Positions 17,053 through 24,957 of a stretch of DNA of 64,000 nt are shown here, piece after piece. The notes below the pieces were generated by a model. It saw nothing but the letters and a program-made list of their open reading frames with translations. It ran no database searches and was not told where the DNA came from. This stretch comes from Lachnospiraceae bacterium C10 (lineage in GTDB: Bacteria > Bacillota > Clostridia > Lachnospirales > Lachnospiraceae). The stretch is taken from the NCBI GenBank assembly GCA_900100095.1, contig FMTN01000013.1, positions 48,993 through 112,992 on the forward strand. Direction: 5' to 3'. How positions within the stretch are numbered: position 1 is the stretch's first letter; every line of letters starts with the position of its first letter. Both the position numbers and the translations under genes were made by a program.

Positions 17053-18307
17053 AGAAGATACGGCATATGAAAAGCTGGCAGCCAAGCTTTGCGAAGAATT
17101 TCATAAAAAGCAGTCTGCAGGGCTTTTAGCCAATTTGGAAAAACGAAACCTTGATGCGCTTGATGTATCAAGGGAAAAGATCTTGACAAACATGAAGTCC
17201 GAACTCGGACTCTATGAAAACGAGAAGGGAGAGAGCCTTTCGGAAGAAGAGAAAGCCCATGTGCTTGAACTTATCAGAAAGGATCTGTGGGGATACGGCA
17301 TCATTGATGATCTGATCCATGAAAGTGACATATCGGACATCAAGCTTTATGCCCCGGAGAATGTAAGGGTAAAGCGTACAGGAAAACGATTCGGAAGCGG
17401 GATTACCTTTACGGATGTAAATACCTATAAGAGGTTTGTAAATAAGATGCTTGAGCGAAACAAGATCAATCTTGGAACCGCAAATGCCATCCAGACTTTT
17501 ACTGATGCAACCCAGGAGGATGCTATCCTTCGTATCACTATCATATCGGGGCTTCTTACGGACAGTGGTCTTCCCCTTGTGGCAATCCGAAAGGTGCCAA
17601 AGACAAAGTACACATTAAAGAGTCTTGAAGATGCCGGGATGTTTAACCATAAGGCATCTGGAAAGAGCGGTAAGCGGATCAAGATAAACACCATCCCGGT
17701 CTTTTTCTCGGATGAGAATGCCGAGCTTAATTCCCTGATGTATAAGATGATCCTTTCAAAAGGGATTCTTTTTACCGGCAAGGGAGCCAGCGGAAAGACG
17801 ACTCTTATGAATGCCATGATAGCGGAGATCCCGTATGACGAGTCTGTGATGATCTGTCAGGAGAATGCGGAGCTTTTTGATAATAAGCACCCGGATCTTT
17901 TCTCTGCGCATGTACTTACCAACGCAGGGGATTCCAAGATTTCATACGAGCTTGGTGATCTTACGAGGGCAGCGCTTCTGGTGGACCTAGATCGAGTGAT
18001 CGTGGGTGAGGTAAAGGAAGGTTCTGAAGCAGCAGGACTTTCAAAAGCATCCATGACGGGGCACAAGTGCTGGACATCCGTACACGGTGAAAGCTGCGAG
18101 ATGGCGGTAGATAAGATGGCGGATTATATCAGCCAAGCAACGGGGTATTCCACAAGAGATTCCCTAAAGCAGTTACAGGGCTTTGAATACGTGGTTCACC
18201 TTAAGAATTTTAGAGTGGATGAGATCATTCGTATTGCAGGATGGGATAAGGAAAAAGAAACACTCATATTTGAAAAGGTATATCCGATCGTGAAAGAAGG
18301 TGCGTGA
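17045..18307 (+). CDS. cpaF: CpaF/TadA-type secretion ATPase
   Basis: 420 residues from the ATG at 17045, with GGAGGT five bases upstream. Walker A is GKGASGKT (about 245-252); LVDLDRVIVGEVKEGSEA is the Walker B region and GHKCWTSVHG the His-box region. It belongs to the type II/IV secretion hexameric ATPases, CpaF branch, which drive Tad (Flp) pili. Together with the TadB and TadC-like genes that follow, it shows a Tad-like engine inside a T4SS operon. Confidence 0.88.
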   Translation: MNKEDTAYEKLAAKLCEEFHKKQSAGLLANLEKRNLDALDVSREKILTNMKSELGLYENEKGESLSEEEKAHVLELIRKDLWGYGIIDDLIHESDISDIKLYAPENVRVKRTGKRFGSGITFTDVNTYKRFVNKMLERNKINLGTANAIQTFTDATQEDAILRITIISGLLTDSGLPLVAIRKVPKTKYTLKSLEDAGMFNHKASGKSGKRIKINTIPVFFSDENAELNSLMYKMILSKGILFTGKGASGKTTLMNAMIAEIPYDESVMICQENAELFDNKHPDLFSAHVLTNAGDSKISYELGDLTRAALLVDLDRVIVGEVKEGSEAAGLSKASMTGHKCWTSVHGESCEMAVDKMADYISQATGYSTRDSLKQLQGFEYVVHLKNFRVDEIIRIAGWDKEKETLIFEKVYPIVKEGA

Positions 18308-18308
18308 T

Positions 18309-19388
18309 ATGAGCAGGCGAAAGATATTACTGATTATCGTGATAGTTGTGATCGTTCTTGCCGTAGCAGGTGTGGTGGCAACATTTCTCGGGATAGATCT
18401 GTTTGCCACCGTAAGCGGTGAGGCATCAAAGCAGCCGGATTCCTATTCATCCGTGGATGCGCTAAAGAGCGGTAAAGCCTATGTTTGGCACCATGATGGC
18501 GGAGACATAGAAAAGGATTTAAAGAAGGGCGCGGATGAGAGCATCTTTTTTACCTGCATCACGGGAGATTACAACTTCAAAAATGAGGAGCTGGGAGAGG
18601 AGATCGAGTATCCAAGATCCATCTGGGTTTCATCTGATACGGATAATCGGATTCCCACGGTGACATATAAGGACAAGCTCATTTATGTATCGAGCACGGA
18701 AGTTCCGCAGGAGATCGTTTTTGAGAGGTTTGCGGATTACGGCTACAGCATCGGCATTTCCAACATGGAAGCTGATATGGGCGGTCACTACTACATAACT
18801 TTTGCGGATGTGGATGACGATGACTACAAGTATTTCATTGACCTAAACTCCGATGCATCGCAGCTTACCGAGCTTACGGCGATCACAAGGCTTTATCTTG
18901 ATAAGGTCGGGGATGTGAAAGTAGATGAGGAGCATGTATCGGATGGCGGTACGGTCATGGGACTAAAGAAAGATAAGGCATATACCTGTGAGTTTTATAC
19001 GGGTACGTACTATCAGGACTTTAACCTGACTGCCAACATCCACTGCTTCGGAAGTATGGAGAGGTTTATAAATTATGATTACGAGTTCATGCACTCCAAT
19101 TTCATCGTGATCGATATCCCGGAATACTTTAAGAGCGGATATTACTTTGTAAACGGTGTGGGTCTGTTTCGATATGTATCGGATGGGGATGCCGGCAAGT
19201 ATAACGGAAAATCCTATGATGCCGCAATCGACTGGAATGATCCCATCATCCTTTATGACGAGGACGGAGTAGTGATTTACGATCCGAGTGATCCGGATTT
19301 TGAGGAGAAGCAGCAGGAGCAAAAGGCACAGGAGATAGAAGAAAAATCAGATAAAGGAGATGAGAGCATTGATGACGGAAATGAGTAG
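18309..19388 (+). CDS. Single-pass membrane protein, unknown
   Basis: 359 residues from the ATG at 18309 (AAGAAGG upstream), overlapping the cpaF stop region. One N-terminal helix (about 5-27) anchors a large acidic extracytoplasmic domain rich in Asp, Tyr and Gly. The C-terminus is Glu/Asp-rich. No family recognised. It lies between cpaF and tadB, so it is probably a pilus or channel assembly factor, by context only. Confidence 0.65.
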   Translation: MSRRKILLIIVIVVIVLAVAGVVATFLGIDLFATVSGEASKQPDSYSSVDALKSGKAYVWHHDGGDIEKDLKKGADESIFFTCITGDYNFKNEELGEEIEYPRSIWVSSDTDNRIPTVTYKDKLIYVSSTEVPQEIVFERFADYGYSIGISNMEADMGGHYYITFADVDDDDYKYFIDLNSDASQLTELTAITRLYLDKVGDVKVDEEHVSDGGTVMGLKKDKAYTCEFYTGTYYQDFNLTANIHCFGSMERFINYDYEFMHSNFIVIDIPEYFKSGYYFVNGVGLFRYVSDGDAGKYNGKSYDAAIDWNDPIILYDEDGVVIYDPSDPDFEEKQQEQKAQEIEEKSDKGDESIDDGNE

Positions 19389-20322
19389 ATGGCTACCCTG
19401 GGGTATGTTATTCCTCTTTGTATTTATCTTCTCGGGGATTGTACACAAGCGATTCAAGGAGCGTGATGTGTGGCACAACATTGTGAAGCGTTACAAAGAG
19501 AATACGGATAACAGGCTCTTAAGCGAAGCGGAGTTTGTCACCAGATTCGGAGCCATGGAAAACAATTCGATACTTTACAAGCTGGACAGACTGGTATTAA
19601 CAAGTGGCGTGAAGAACTATCTGCCCTGGATAAATGGTGAAGCATTCCTTATGGGAATGATATTTGCGGGACTCGCTGGATTTATGGAAGGTGTGCTGAT
19701 ATTTCAGAATGCATTTATAGCGATATTTCTTACGGCAGCACAGGCAGTGGCGGTATATGTCTTCTTTAAGGCGCTATCCGGAAAGACCTATAACGAGATC
19801 GAGGATGCCACGGCGATATTCATATCCATCCTATCCAATCATGCGAAGGGCAGCAGTGACATTGTAACGATCATGGATAATACGATTCCCGCACTGTCGG
19901 GCCCGCTTCGAGCCATAGTCCAAAAGTTTGTATCGGATGCGGAGAATACCGGAAACGTGGATATCGCATTTGACTATATGAAAGAGTCCATTGATAACAG
20001 ACAGCTTCAGACCATCATTATCAATCTGAAAAACTGCATGCATTATCAGGCGAACTACGAAGAGGTGCTGGTACAGATGATGGGGCAGATCGCGGCAGGC
20101 TTATCGGCAAGGGAAGACAGGAAGAACATCCTCTTTTCAAGCAAGCTTACCCTTGTGGTGATCTCCATCATGCAGGTAGTTATTGTCTGGATCATCGGAG
20201 CCGGTCTTGGGATTGATGTAAAAGAAATCCTTACGGGAAATGCCTTCGGGCAGGCAATCCTCCTTGTGACGGGGCTTTTGTATCTGATGGTAGGCGTAAA
20301 GATGTTTGGAACGGACAAGTAG
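19372..20322 (+). CDS. tadB: TadB-like pilus platform protein
   Basis: 316 residues. The ATG at 19372 lies about ten bases after AAAGGAGAT; an upstream in-frame ATG at 19360 overlaps that site. N-terminal helix, paired helices at about 90-130, then the T2SSF-type domain (SNHAKGSSDIVTIMD onward), and two C-terminal helices (about 258-312). Inner-membrane platform protein of Tad/type II secretion, partnered by CpaF and TadC. Confidence 0.78.
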   Translation: MTEMSRWLPWGMLFLFVFIFSGIVHKRFKERDVWHNIVKRYKENTDNRLLSEAEFVTRFGAMENNSILYKLDRLVLTSGVKNYLPWINGEAFLMGMIFAGLAGFMEGVLIFQNAFIAIFLTAAQAVAVYVFFKALSGKTYNEIEDATAIFISILSNHAKGSSDIVTIMDNTIPALSGPLRAIVQKFVSDAENTGNVDIAFDYMKESIDNRQLQTIIINLKNCMHYQANYEEVLVQMMGQIAAGLSAREDRKNILFSSKLTLVVISIMQVVIVWIIGAGLGIDVKEILTGNAFGQAILLVTGLLYLMVGVKMFGTDK

Positions 20323-20335
20323 GAGGTGAGGATAC

Positions 20336-21175
20336 GTGGTTATTTTACTAACAGGGCTGTTATTTGTTCTTCTTTTCGGGATCGTGCAGGGAATCGTACA
20401 TCTGATCCAGGGCACAACACCGGTAAAGGAAGCAAAAAAGCAGCTTGAAAGAATCAGAAATTCACAGGGGTTTACCCGCTTTATCTATGACAAGCAGATA
20501 GCCCTTAAAAAGATGGGAGCGGGAGTTCTCCTTAAAGACAGGCTTACGGTAAGCCAATGGTATTTGTATAAGGCGCTTATGGCAGGACTGTTTGGACTGA
20601 TTGCATTTTTTATAAGTGCTGGTGTCATAAAAAGTGATATGGCAAAGCCAATAAGCATATTTGCAGCGGTTATCGGCTGGGCGTTTTTGGACTTGCTTCT
20701 CCGGCTTCAGAACAAATCGTCAAATGATGAGATGATGCCGGACATTATGGAAATGAGCAGATCCGTTCTATATGGTAAGCGCGGAGGCCAGTATATCGCA
20801 GATGCTTTAAGAGATGCGGTGATCGTAGTGGAAAACAAGAGATTAAAGACTGCTCTTATGAGACTTCGAAATGATCTTGATTCCGGTATCGGACTTGATG
20901 AATGCCTGGACGAGCTGGAACTTAGTTTTTCAAACGGCGAGATATCAAGCTTTTGTACGGTCATAAAGTCGCTGCAGTCAACAGGTCAGGTGGATGAGGC
21001 TCTGCGTACACTTGAGAACAATATCGAACGTGAGCAGGCCAGTGTTAACAAGAGGCGATGCATGATACTGGAGCACAAAACTATGATGTATGTGATCTTT
21101 ATCGCAATGGATCTTATGGTGATGATACTTTACTGCATCATTATGAAGCTTCTTGAAATGCAGATCGGATTTTAA
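20336..21175 (+). CDS. tadC: TadC-like pilus platform protein
   Basis: 279 residues. The GTG at 20336 follows a strong AGGAGGTGAG site. It has an N-terminal helix, paired helices at about 80-125, a T2SSF-like cytoplasmic domain (MMPDIMEMSRSVLYG, SGIGLDECLDELELSF) and a C-terminal helix (about 250-272). Paralogous in plan to the preceding gene, as TadB and TadC are. Confidence 0.78.
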   Translation: MVILLTGLLFVLLFGIVQGIVHLIQGTTPVKEAKKQLERIRNSQGFTRFIYDKQIALKKMGAGVLLKDRLTVSQWYLYKALMAGLFGLIAFFISAGVIKSDMAKPISIFAAVIGWAFLDLLLRLQNKSSNDEMMPDIMEMSRSVLYGKRGGQYIADALRDAVIVVENKRLKTALMRLRNDLDSGIGLDECLDELELSFSNGEISSFCTVIKSLQSTGQVDEALRTLENNIEREQASVNKRRCMILEHKTMMYVIFIAMDLMVMILYCIIMKLLEMQIGF

Positions 21176-21189
21176 GGGAGGTGATGGGA

Positions 21190-21609
21190 TTGATTGATGT
21201 TATCAAAAAGAAAAAGAAAGCATCCATGGTGGAAAACATGCTTGTGATGATGATAAACATGGTTGTCCTGTGTGCCTTTCTGGTAATCATATTTGGGGCA
21301 TTTTCCGGGATATCCGATAAGTGGGGCATGAGACAGACCGCAAGGGAATACATGCTCATCATGGAGACGGAAGGATACCTTACCCCGTCGGATCGGGCAG
21401 GTCTGATTTCGGAGTTGCAGGGGTACGGGTTATATAACATAAGCCTTTCCGGAACCACCACATCGGAGGTGGATTACGGAAACCGCATCTATCTTAGGAT
21501 AAGCGGTACCTACAATGAAAACGTGCTTTCCTTTGCAGGCGGGTTATCGAAGGTGGCGGATCATCCGGTTCGAATCACCATAAACCGACAGACAACGGCG
21601 AAGCAGTAG
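21190..21609 (+). CDS. DUF4320-like pseudopilin
   Basis: About 139 residues. The start is uncertain: GGGAGGTG at 21176-21183 leaves only two bases to the ATG at 21184, so the TTG at 21190 fits better. Basic KKKKKAS, then one helix (about 12-37), then REYMLIMETEGYLTPSD and ISLSGTTTSEVDYG, which match DUF4320 proteins of clostridial conjugative elements. These resemble TadE-type minor pseudopilins. Confidence 0.7.
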   Translation: MIDVIKKKKKASMVENMLVMMINMVVLCAFLVIIFGAFSGISDKWGMRQTAREYMLIMETEGYLTPSDRAGLISELQGYGLYNISLSGTTTSEVDYGNRIYLRISGTYNENVLSFAGGLSKVADHPVRITINRQTTAKQ

Positions 21610-21619
21610 GAGGTGGCAG

Positions 21620-22180
21620 ATGGTACTTACAAAAAAGGAAGCCTCCGGATCATTCGGGTATGTGGTGATGTTTACTACGGCACTCCTTTTGATCGTGCTG
21701 ACACTTTACATGGCGCAGGTGGCACGACTTATGACTCACCAGCATCATGTGGATGATTCCCTGGCGGATTCGGTCTTGGCAAGCCTTGTGGCGGATGATA
21801 TCTACTACTTTGAAACCTTGGAGATGACCGGTACTCCGGTGGTGCGTTTTAAGAACCTTGATAATTCTCACAGGATATTTGTGGACTGTATGAATGTATC
21901 CATAGCGGAGACAACGGGATTTTACTACAACTTCAAGTTTGATTCCTTTATCTGTTATGAGGTGGAAGGATCGCAGGTAAGGATAACGACCTGGTCCGGA
22001 CCGTCCGGTGCCAAGAGCACAAGTTACGGCAGGCTGGGAAGTGTTCGTTCTCCGAAGGGCGATATTGTCAGGGAGACATCAGCATACGGAAGGGTGAGAT
22101 TTGATATCAAGAACATTATTGACGGCAGTTTTATAACAAAGACCAAGGATTGCTATTGCACCTTGGAAATCAACAATTAG
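21620..22180 (+). CDS. TadE/G-like pseudopilin, unknown
   Basis: 186 residues. A short basic start (MVLTKKEASGSFG), a single N-terminal helix (about 11-32) and a soluble beta-rich domain give a class III-type pseudopilin outline. Good ribosome site (AGGAGGT) ten bases after the previous stop. Family not recognised; the placement among Tad genes supports a minor pilin. Confidence 0.6.
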   Translation: MVLTKKEASGSFGYVVMFTTALLLIVLTLYMAQVARLMTHQHHVDDSLADSVLASLVADDIYYFETLEMTGTPVVRFKNLDNSHRIFVDCMNVSIAETTGFYYNFKFDSFICYEVEGSQVRITTWSGPSGAKSTSYGRLGSVRSPKGDIVRETSAYGRVRFDIKNIIDGSFITKTKDCYCTLEINN

Positions 22181-22198
22181 GAAAGGAGTTTTTTGATT

Positions 22199-22930
22199 AT
22201 GTTTCAGAAGAAAGCAGTTGAACAGGATAAAAAGGCAAAGGGCAGCAGGAGTGCCCATAAGGAGAAGAAAGGTGGGGACATTAAGGCAAAGCTGATTTCC
22301 GTGCTAAAGGTGGTAGTGATACCGGCACTGTTTGCGGGGATTGTGGTATGTGCTTTATATCTGTCCCTGCAGAACAAGCTGGAGGCACAGAGCCTAAAGG
22401 GGCAGGTGCTTGTGATGAAGGAGTCCGTGGCAGCAAATACTTATGTGAAGGCAGAGGAAGCGGATAAGTATTTTGAAACCGTATCGGTGGAAAAGATCGC
22501 GATTCCGGAGACAGCATATACTACGATTTCGGACTTACCGAAGGGAGGCTTTTATGTAGAGAATGCCATGACGAAGATGCAGATGGTACTAAAGGATGAC
22601 ATCCTAACAAAAGACATGGTGATGGATAAGTACAAGGGCGGATATGAGGTCACATCCTTTGCGGCAGAATCCTTTGATGATTCCGTTAACGGATCTCTTC
22701 GTAAAGGTGATATCGTGGATGTCTACGCCAAGGATCCTGCAACCGAGATGCTGACACTTATGGCGGAAAATGTCTATGTCAGCGAAGTTTATGACACCGC
22801 TGGGAAGAAGATCACAGAGGATGATGAGGTAGCGACAAGCTTTACTGTCTGGGTGACACCGGAAGAGGTGGAGAGCATCAATACGGCCGTGGTATATGGC
22901 GGGATACAGATGTATCTGAAAACTGAATAA
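22199..22930 (+). CDS. cpaB: CpaB/RcpC-like SAF-domain pilus protein
   Basis: 243 residues from the ATG at 22199 (AAAGGAG upstream). Basic cytoplasmic start, one helix (about 36-58), then a SAF-like region (VLVMKESVAANTYVKAEE; ILTKDMV) and a KGDIVDVYAKD segment typical of CpaB/RcpC, the periplasm-side factor of Tad pili. Last gene of the operon, followed by a terminator. A second, 5'-truncated copy lies at 59.63-60.19 kb. Confidence 0.75.
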   Translation: MFQKKAVEQDKKAKGSRSAHKEKKGGDIKAKLISVLKVVVIPALFAGIVVCALYLSLQNKLEAQSLKGQVLVMKESVAANTYVKAEEADKYFETVSVEKIAIPETAYTTISDLPKGGFYVENAMTKMQMVLKDDILTKDMVMDKYKGGYEVTSFAAESFDDSVNGSLRKGDIVDVYAKDPATEMLTLMAENVYVSEVYDTAGKKITEDDEVATSFTVWVTPEEVESINTAVVYGGIQMYLKTE

Positions 22931-22941
22931 AACGCTATGGT

Positions 22942-22977
22942 GGCGTGCTTTGCAGGTGCAAGGCACGTCGCTTTTTT
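22942..22977 (+). terminator. Terminator of the conjugation operon
   Basis: GGCGTGCTTTGCA pairs with TGCAAGGCACG(T)CGC, then TTTTTT. The same hairpin recurs after the second cpaB copy (60205-60241). Confidence 0.8.
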
Positions 22978-22978
22978 G

Positions 22979-23007
22979 TTGACATTGTTCGTTATAGTAC
23001 CTAAAAT
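22979..23007 (+). promoter_or_regulatory. Promoter of the small HTH gene
   Basis: TTGACA (22979-22984), 17 bases, TAAAAT (23002-23007). It starts in the T-run of the preceding terminator. Confidence 0.65.
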
Positions 23008-23054
23008 ATAATATAAGAACTATTAGCGGATTTTAACAATACATAGAGGTGCAT

Positions 23055-23285
23055 ATGGAAGGATATATGACGATCAAAGAAGCGGCAGAGGTTTGGGGCG
23101 TAACACCGCGGCGTATTCAGGTGCTCTGCGCAGATGGAAGAATTGAAGGTGCGATGAAGTTTGGTCGAGATTGGGCTATCCCGAAGGATGCAGAAAAGCC
23201 GGTAGATAAGCGTGTTACTACCGGAGCATATAGGAATTGGCGGAAGAAGAGCGAGTCTGGTATGAATGACACTGAAGAAGGATAA
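23055..23285 (+). CDS. Small HTH DNA-binding protein, copy 1
   Basis: 76 residues from the ATG at 23055. EGYMTIKEAAEVWGVTPRR is a winged-helix/excisionase-type helix-turn-helix (MerR/Xis-like), followed by GRDWAIPKDAEKP, the usual second half of this short family. Paralogs lie at 27423 and 60337. Excisionase or transcription control of the element are both plausible. The C-terminal tail is longer than in the other copies. Confidence 0.72.
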   Translation: MEGYMTIKEAAEVWGVTPRRIQVLCADGRIEGAMKFGRDWAIPKDAEKPVDKRVTTGAYRNWRKKSESGMNDTEEG

Positions 23286-23303
23286 AAATGCCGTTTTTTT
23301 ATT

Positions 23304-23332
23304 TTGATTTGAAGCACAGATTTTGGTATAAT
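23304..23332 (+). promoter_or_regulatory. Promoter of the structured-leader operon
   Basis: TTGATT (23304-23309), 17 bases, TATAAT (23327-23332) with TTTGG just before it. Predicted start near 23339. Confidence 0.7.
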
Positions 23333-23338
23333 TCTCAT

Positions 23339-23587
23339 GCAAAATCCTTCGTAGAAATCTTTCTGCTGGGAAATAAAAAGGCAGATATAGCGTCTGCAAA
23401 GAAAAGACGGGTGAAAATCCGTAGAACAAGGAAATCCTGCTAATATGGCAGGAAACAATGAAATCCCTAATCCATGCAAAGGGGACAAAGAATCAAAGGA
23501 ATTAATTAAATTAAAGAAAAAAGGGTCAGTGGAGATGGCAACATAACTCGGTTAATGATTGTATCAACACTAAGGAGGTGGTGGCCC
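23339..23587 (+). promoter_or_regulatory. Long structured 5' leader
   Basis: About 250 untranslated bases with successive short hairpins: GCAGA/TCTGC near 23383-23399, ACGG/CCGT near 23406-23421, CCTGC/GCAGG near 23437-23453. Further on, AGTGGAGATGG (near 23528) can pair with CCATCTCCCACT (near 23651), looping out the small ORF and its ribosome site. One hairpin recalls a cobalamin-riboswitch arm, but the conserved core is missing. No known riboswitch class is assigned. Confidence 0.5.
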
Positions 23588-23680
23588 ATGAATAATAGCA
23601 AGAGTCTATACAGTTATAACGCTATTAGAAGCACTATTGTTCAGCAAAAGACCATCTCCCACTTACCAATAATAGTGTAG
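23588..23680 (+). CDS. 30-aa leader-type peptide
   Basis: ATG at 23588 with a near-perfect AAGGAGGTG site seven bases upstream. The peptide begins MNNSKSLYSY and ends SHLPIIV. It stops seven bases before the next gene, and the DNA around it can form alternative stems (CACTATTG with CAATAATAGTG). This suits a translated leader that controls the downstream regulator; a signalling peptide is a weaker alternative. Function not shown. Confidence 0.55.
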   Translation: MNNSKSLYSYNAIRSTIVQQKTISHLPIIV

Positions 23681-23687
23681 GGATTAG

Positions 23688-24152
23688 ATGCTAACTTCTC
23701 AGCAACTTGTGATGCGAGAGAAGTTGCACAACCTGATCACTAAGAATGAATGTGAACTGAATGAGATGGAAGGTAATCTGTCTTATTCGCAAAAACTTTT
23801 TGAAGTCTTATGCCAAGGGTATTTGACGAGGGGAAAACGGAATCAATCTGATTTTATAGAAAAGACAGGATTGAAGAAGGATACCTACAGAAAACTCCGC
23901 GGTAATGAGAGTAAAATAAGCTCTGTTACTGAGAGTACATTGACAAGGGTAGTATTTGGATTTGGCACAACATATGAAGAAGCTTTTTTGTTGTTTTATC
24001 ACTCGGGAAAGAATCTTTTGTCTGATGATCCATACACCCAAAAGGTAAATGAAGTACTATTAGAGTTGGATGTTTTGCATAACCGTTCGGATGTTGAGAA
24101 GCGCATGGCAACACTTGATTTGAAGGCGGGAGAGCTTGGCATTAAGCTTTAA
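23688..24152 (+). CDS. HTH regulator, XRE-like
   Basis: 154 residues. A central helix-turn-helix (NQSDFIEKTGLKKDTYRKL, about 64-82) and a following helical part (TYEEAFLLFYHSGKNLL) resemble XRE-family regulators. The start has only a weak ribosome site, so it probably depends on coupling to the 30-residue ORF. Located between the conjugation operon and the sigma-like gene, it may control element transfer. Confidence 0.65.
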   Translation: MLTSQQLVMREKLHNLITKNECELNEMEGNLSYSQKLFEVLCQGYLTRGKRNQSDFIEKTGLKKDTYRKLRGNESKISSVTESTLTRVVFGFGTTYEEAFLLFYHSGKNLLSDDPYTQKVNEVLLELDVLHNRSDVEKRMATLDLKAGELGIKL

Positions 24153-24159
24153 TAATCAG

Positions 24160-24193
24160 AAAAGACACCTCATTTTGCAGGTGTCTTTTTTTT
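24160..24193 (+). terminator. Intrinsic terminator
   Basis: AAAGACACCT/AGGTGTCTTT stem with an 8-nt loop, then a long T-run. Confidence 0.85.
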
Positions 24194-24300
24194 GCGGTTT
24201 CAAACCGCCAGTTATGGAGAAAACGTGTGTTAAGATGAGCGTGTTCTCGGGAATAAATGTTATAAATGGAAGAGAAAAAGAAAATATGTTCGATTTCATA

Positions 24301-24329
24301 TTGCAAGCCGTTGCCCTTTCGTGTATAAT
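24301..24329 (+). promoter_or_regulatory. Strong promoter with long 5' UTR
   Basis: TTGCAA, 17 bases, TATAAT (24324-24329). It drives the zinc-ribbon gene at 24521 through an approximately 185-base leader. The stretch 24194-24520 holds no other convincing gene. Confidence 0.75.
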
Positions 24330-24520
24330 AACCACACAGAACGAATGTTCTTGTTACTGGTCAGCAAAGACGCGCGAGGTGGTGGTATTGGGCGTCGATA
24401 CTATTCGGAATCGCCACTTTGTTTGCCGATTAGATCAACGGCAATGGTATACATGTGAGAGGTGACTTTTCCCTTTTCCTCTTCCGGTATCGAATCAACG
24501 TATACAGGAGGAAACTCATC

Positions 24521-24715
24521 ATGAAGATCTCATTTCACTGCAAAAAATGCAGAAAAGGACTACGCACGGAATATGAAACTTGTGGGTGTCCTGATGATAT
24601 CGTACTCAAAGGTATCACAATGCGGTGTAAGACTTGCACCAGGGTTATAACCCCGAAGAATTACACCGAGCGTCACATTGTTGATGGCGCAAAAGACGGG
24701 AAATATTTCATTTAG
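24521..24715 (+). CDS. Zinc-ribbon protein, 64 aa
   Basis: ATG at 24521 after AGGAGGA. It has CKKC (7-10), a CGC pair near 21-23 and CKTC (36-39), a zinc-ribbon arrangement with basic residues between. It is monocistronic, with its own promoter and terminator. Such small ribbons are frequent in mobile elements as DNA- or RNA-binding factors; the exact role is unknown. Confidence 0.65.
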   Translation: MKISFHCKKCRKGLRTEYETCGCPDDIVLKGITMRCKTCTRVITPKNYTERHIVDGAKDGKYFI

Positions 24716-24782
24716 AGGTTTTCCCAATAACAACTGAATGATTGCCATCACGACAGTGGAGGCCTGAAAAAGGGCGAGCCTA

Positions 24783-24838
24783 GGGGCGTGAAACAAATAC
24801 CGGGAAAGAAAACCTGTAGATGTTTCATAGCCCTTTTT
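24783..24838 (+). terminator. Intrinsic terminator of the zinc-ribbon gene
   Basis: GGGCGTGAAACA pairs with TGTTTCATAGCCC around a 20-25-base loop, then TTTTTC. Confidence 0.7.
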
Positions 24839-24858
24839 CTTTTTGTGTAAATATCTGT

Positions 24859-24901
24859 GCTTCTCTTCACCGGTATGTAGCCGGGGAGGGGAGCCTTTTT
24901 A
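24859..24901 (+). terminator. Second hairpin with T-run
   Basis: GCTTCTCTTCACCGG pairs with CCGGGGAGGGGAGCC through several G-U pairs, followed by TTTTTAATT. It could be an attenuator before the sigma-like gene. Confidence 0.55.
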
Positions 24902-24914
24902 ATTGAATAATCTC

Positions 24915-24952
24915 TGAGGTTTTACCTCCTCAAAACAGATTTTTTGGAGGTA
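24915..24952 (+). promoter_or_regulatory. Possible ribosome-site-masking switch
   Basis: TACCTCC (24923-24929) is a perfect complement of GGAGGTA (24946-24952), the ribosome site of the next gene. GAGGT (24916-24920) can pair with the same ACCTC segment, so the two folds exclude each other and could switch translation on or off. Confidence 0.5.
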
Positions 24953-24957
24953 GAACC

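Noticed and set aside
23339..23480. Cobalamin-riboswitch-like segment (GGTGAAAATCC)
   Set aside because: Only one short arm resembles the class; the conserved core and B12 box are not found, and no B12-related gene follows.
24136..24465. 109-codon plus frame after the HTH regulator
   Set aside because: It runs through a strong terminator and a strong promoter and has no recognisable features.
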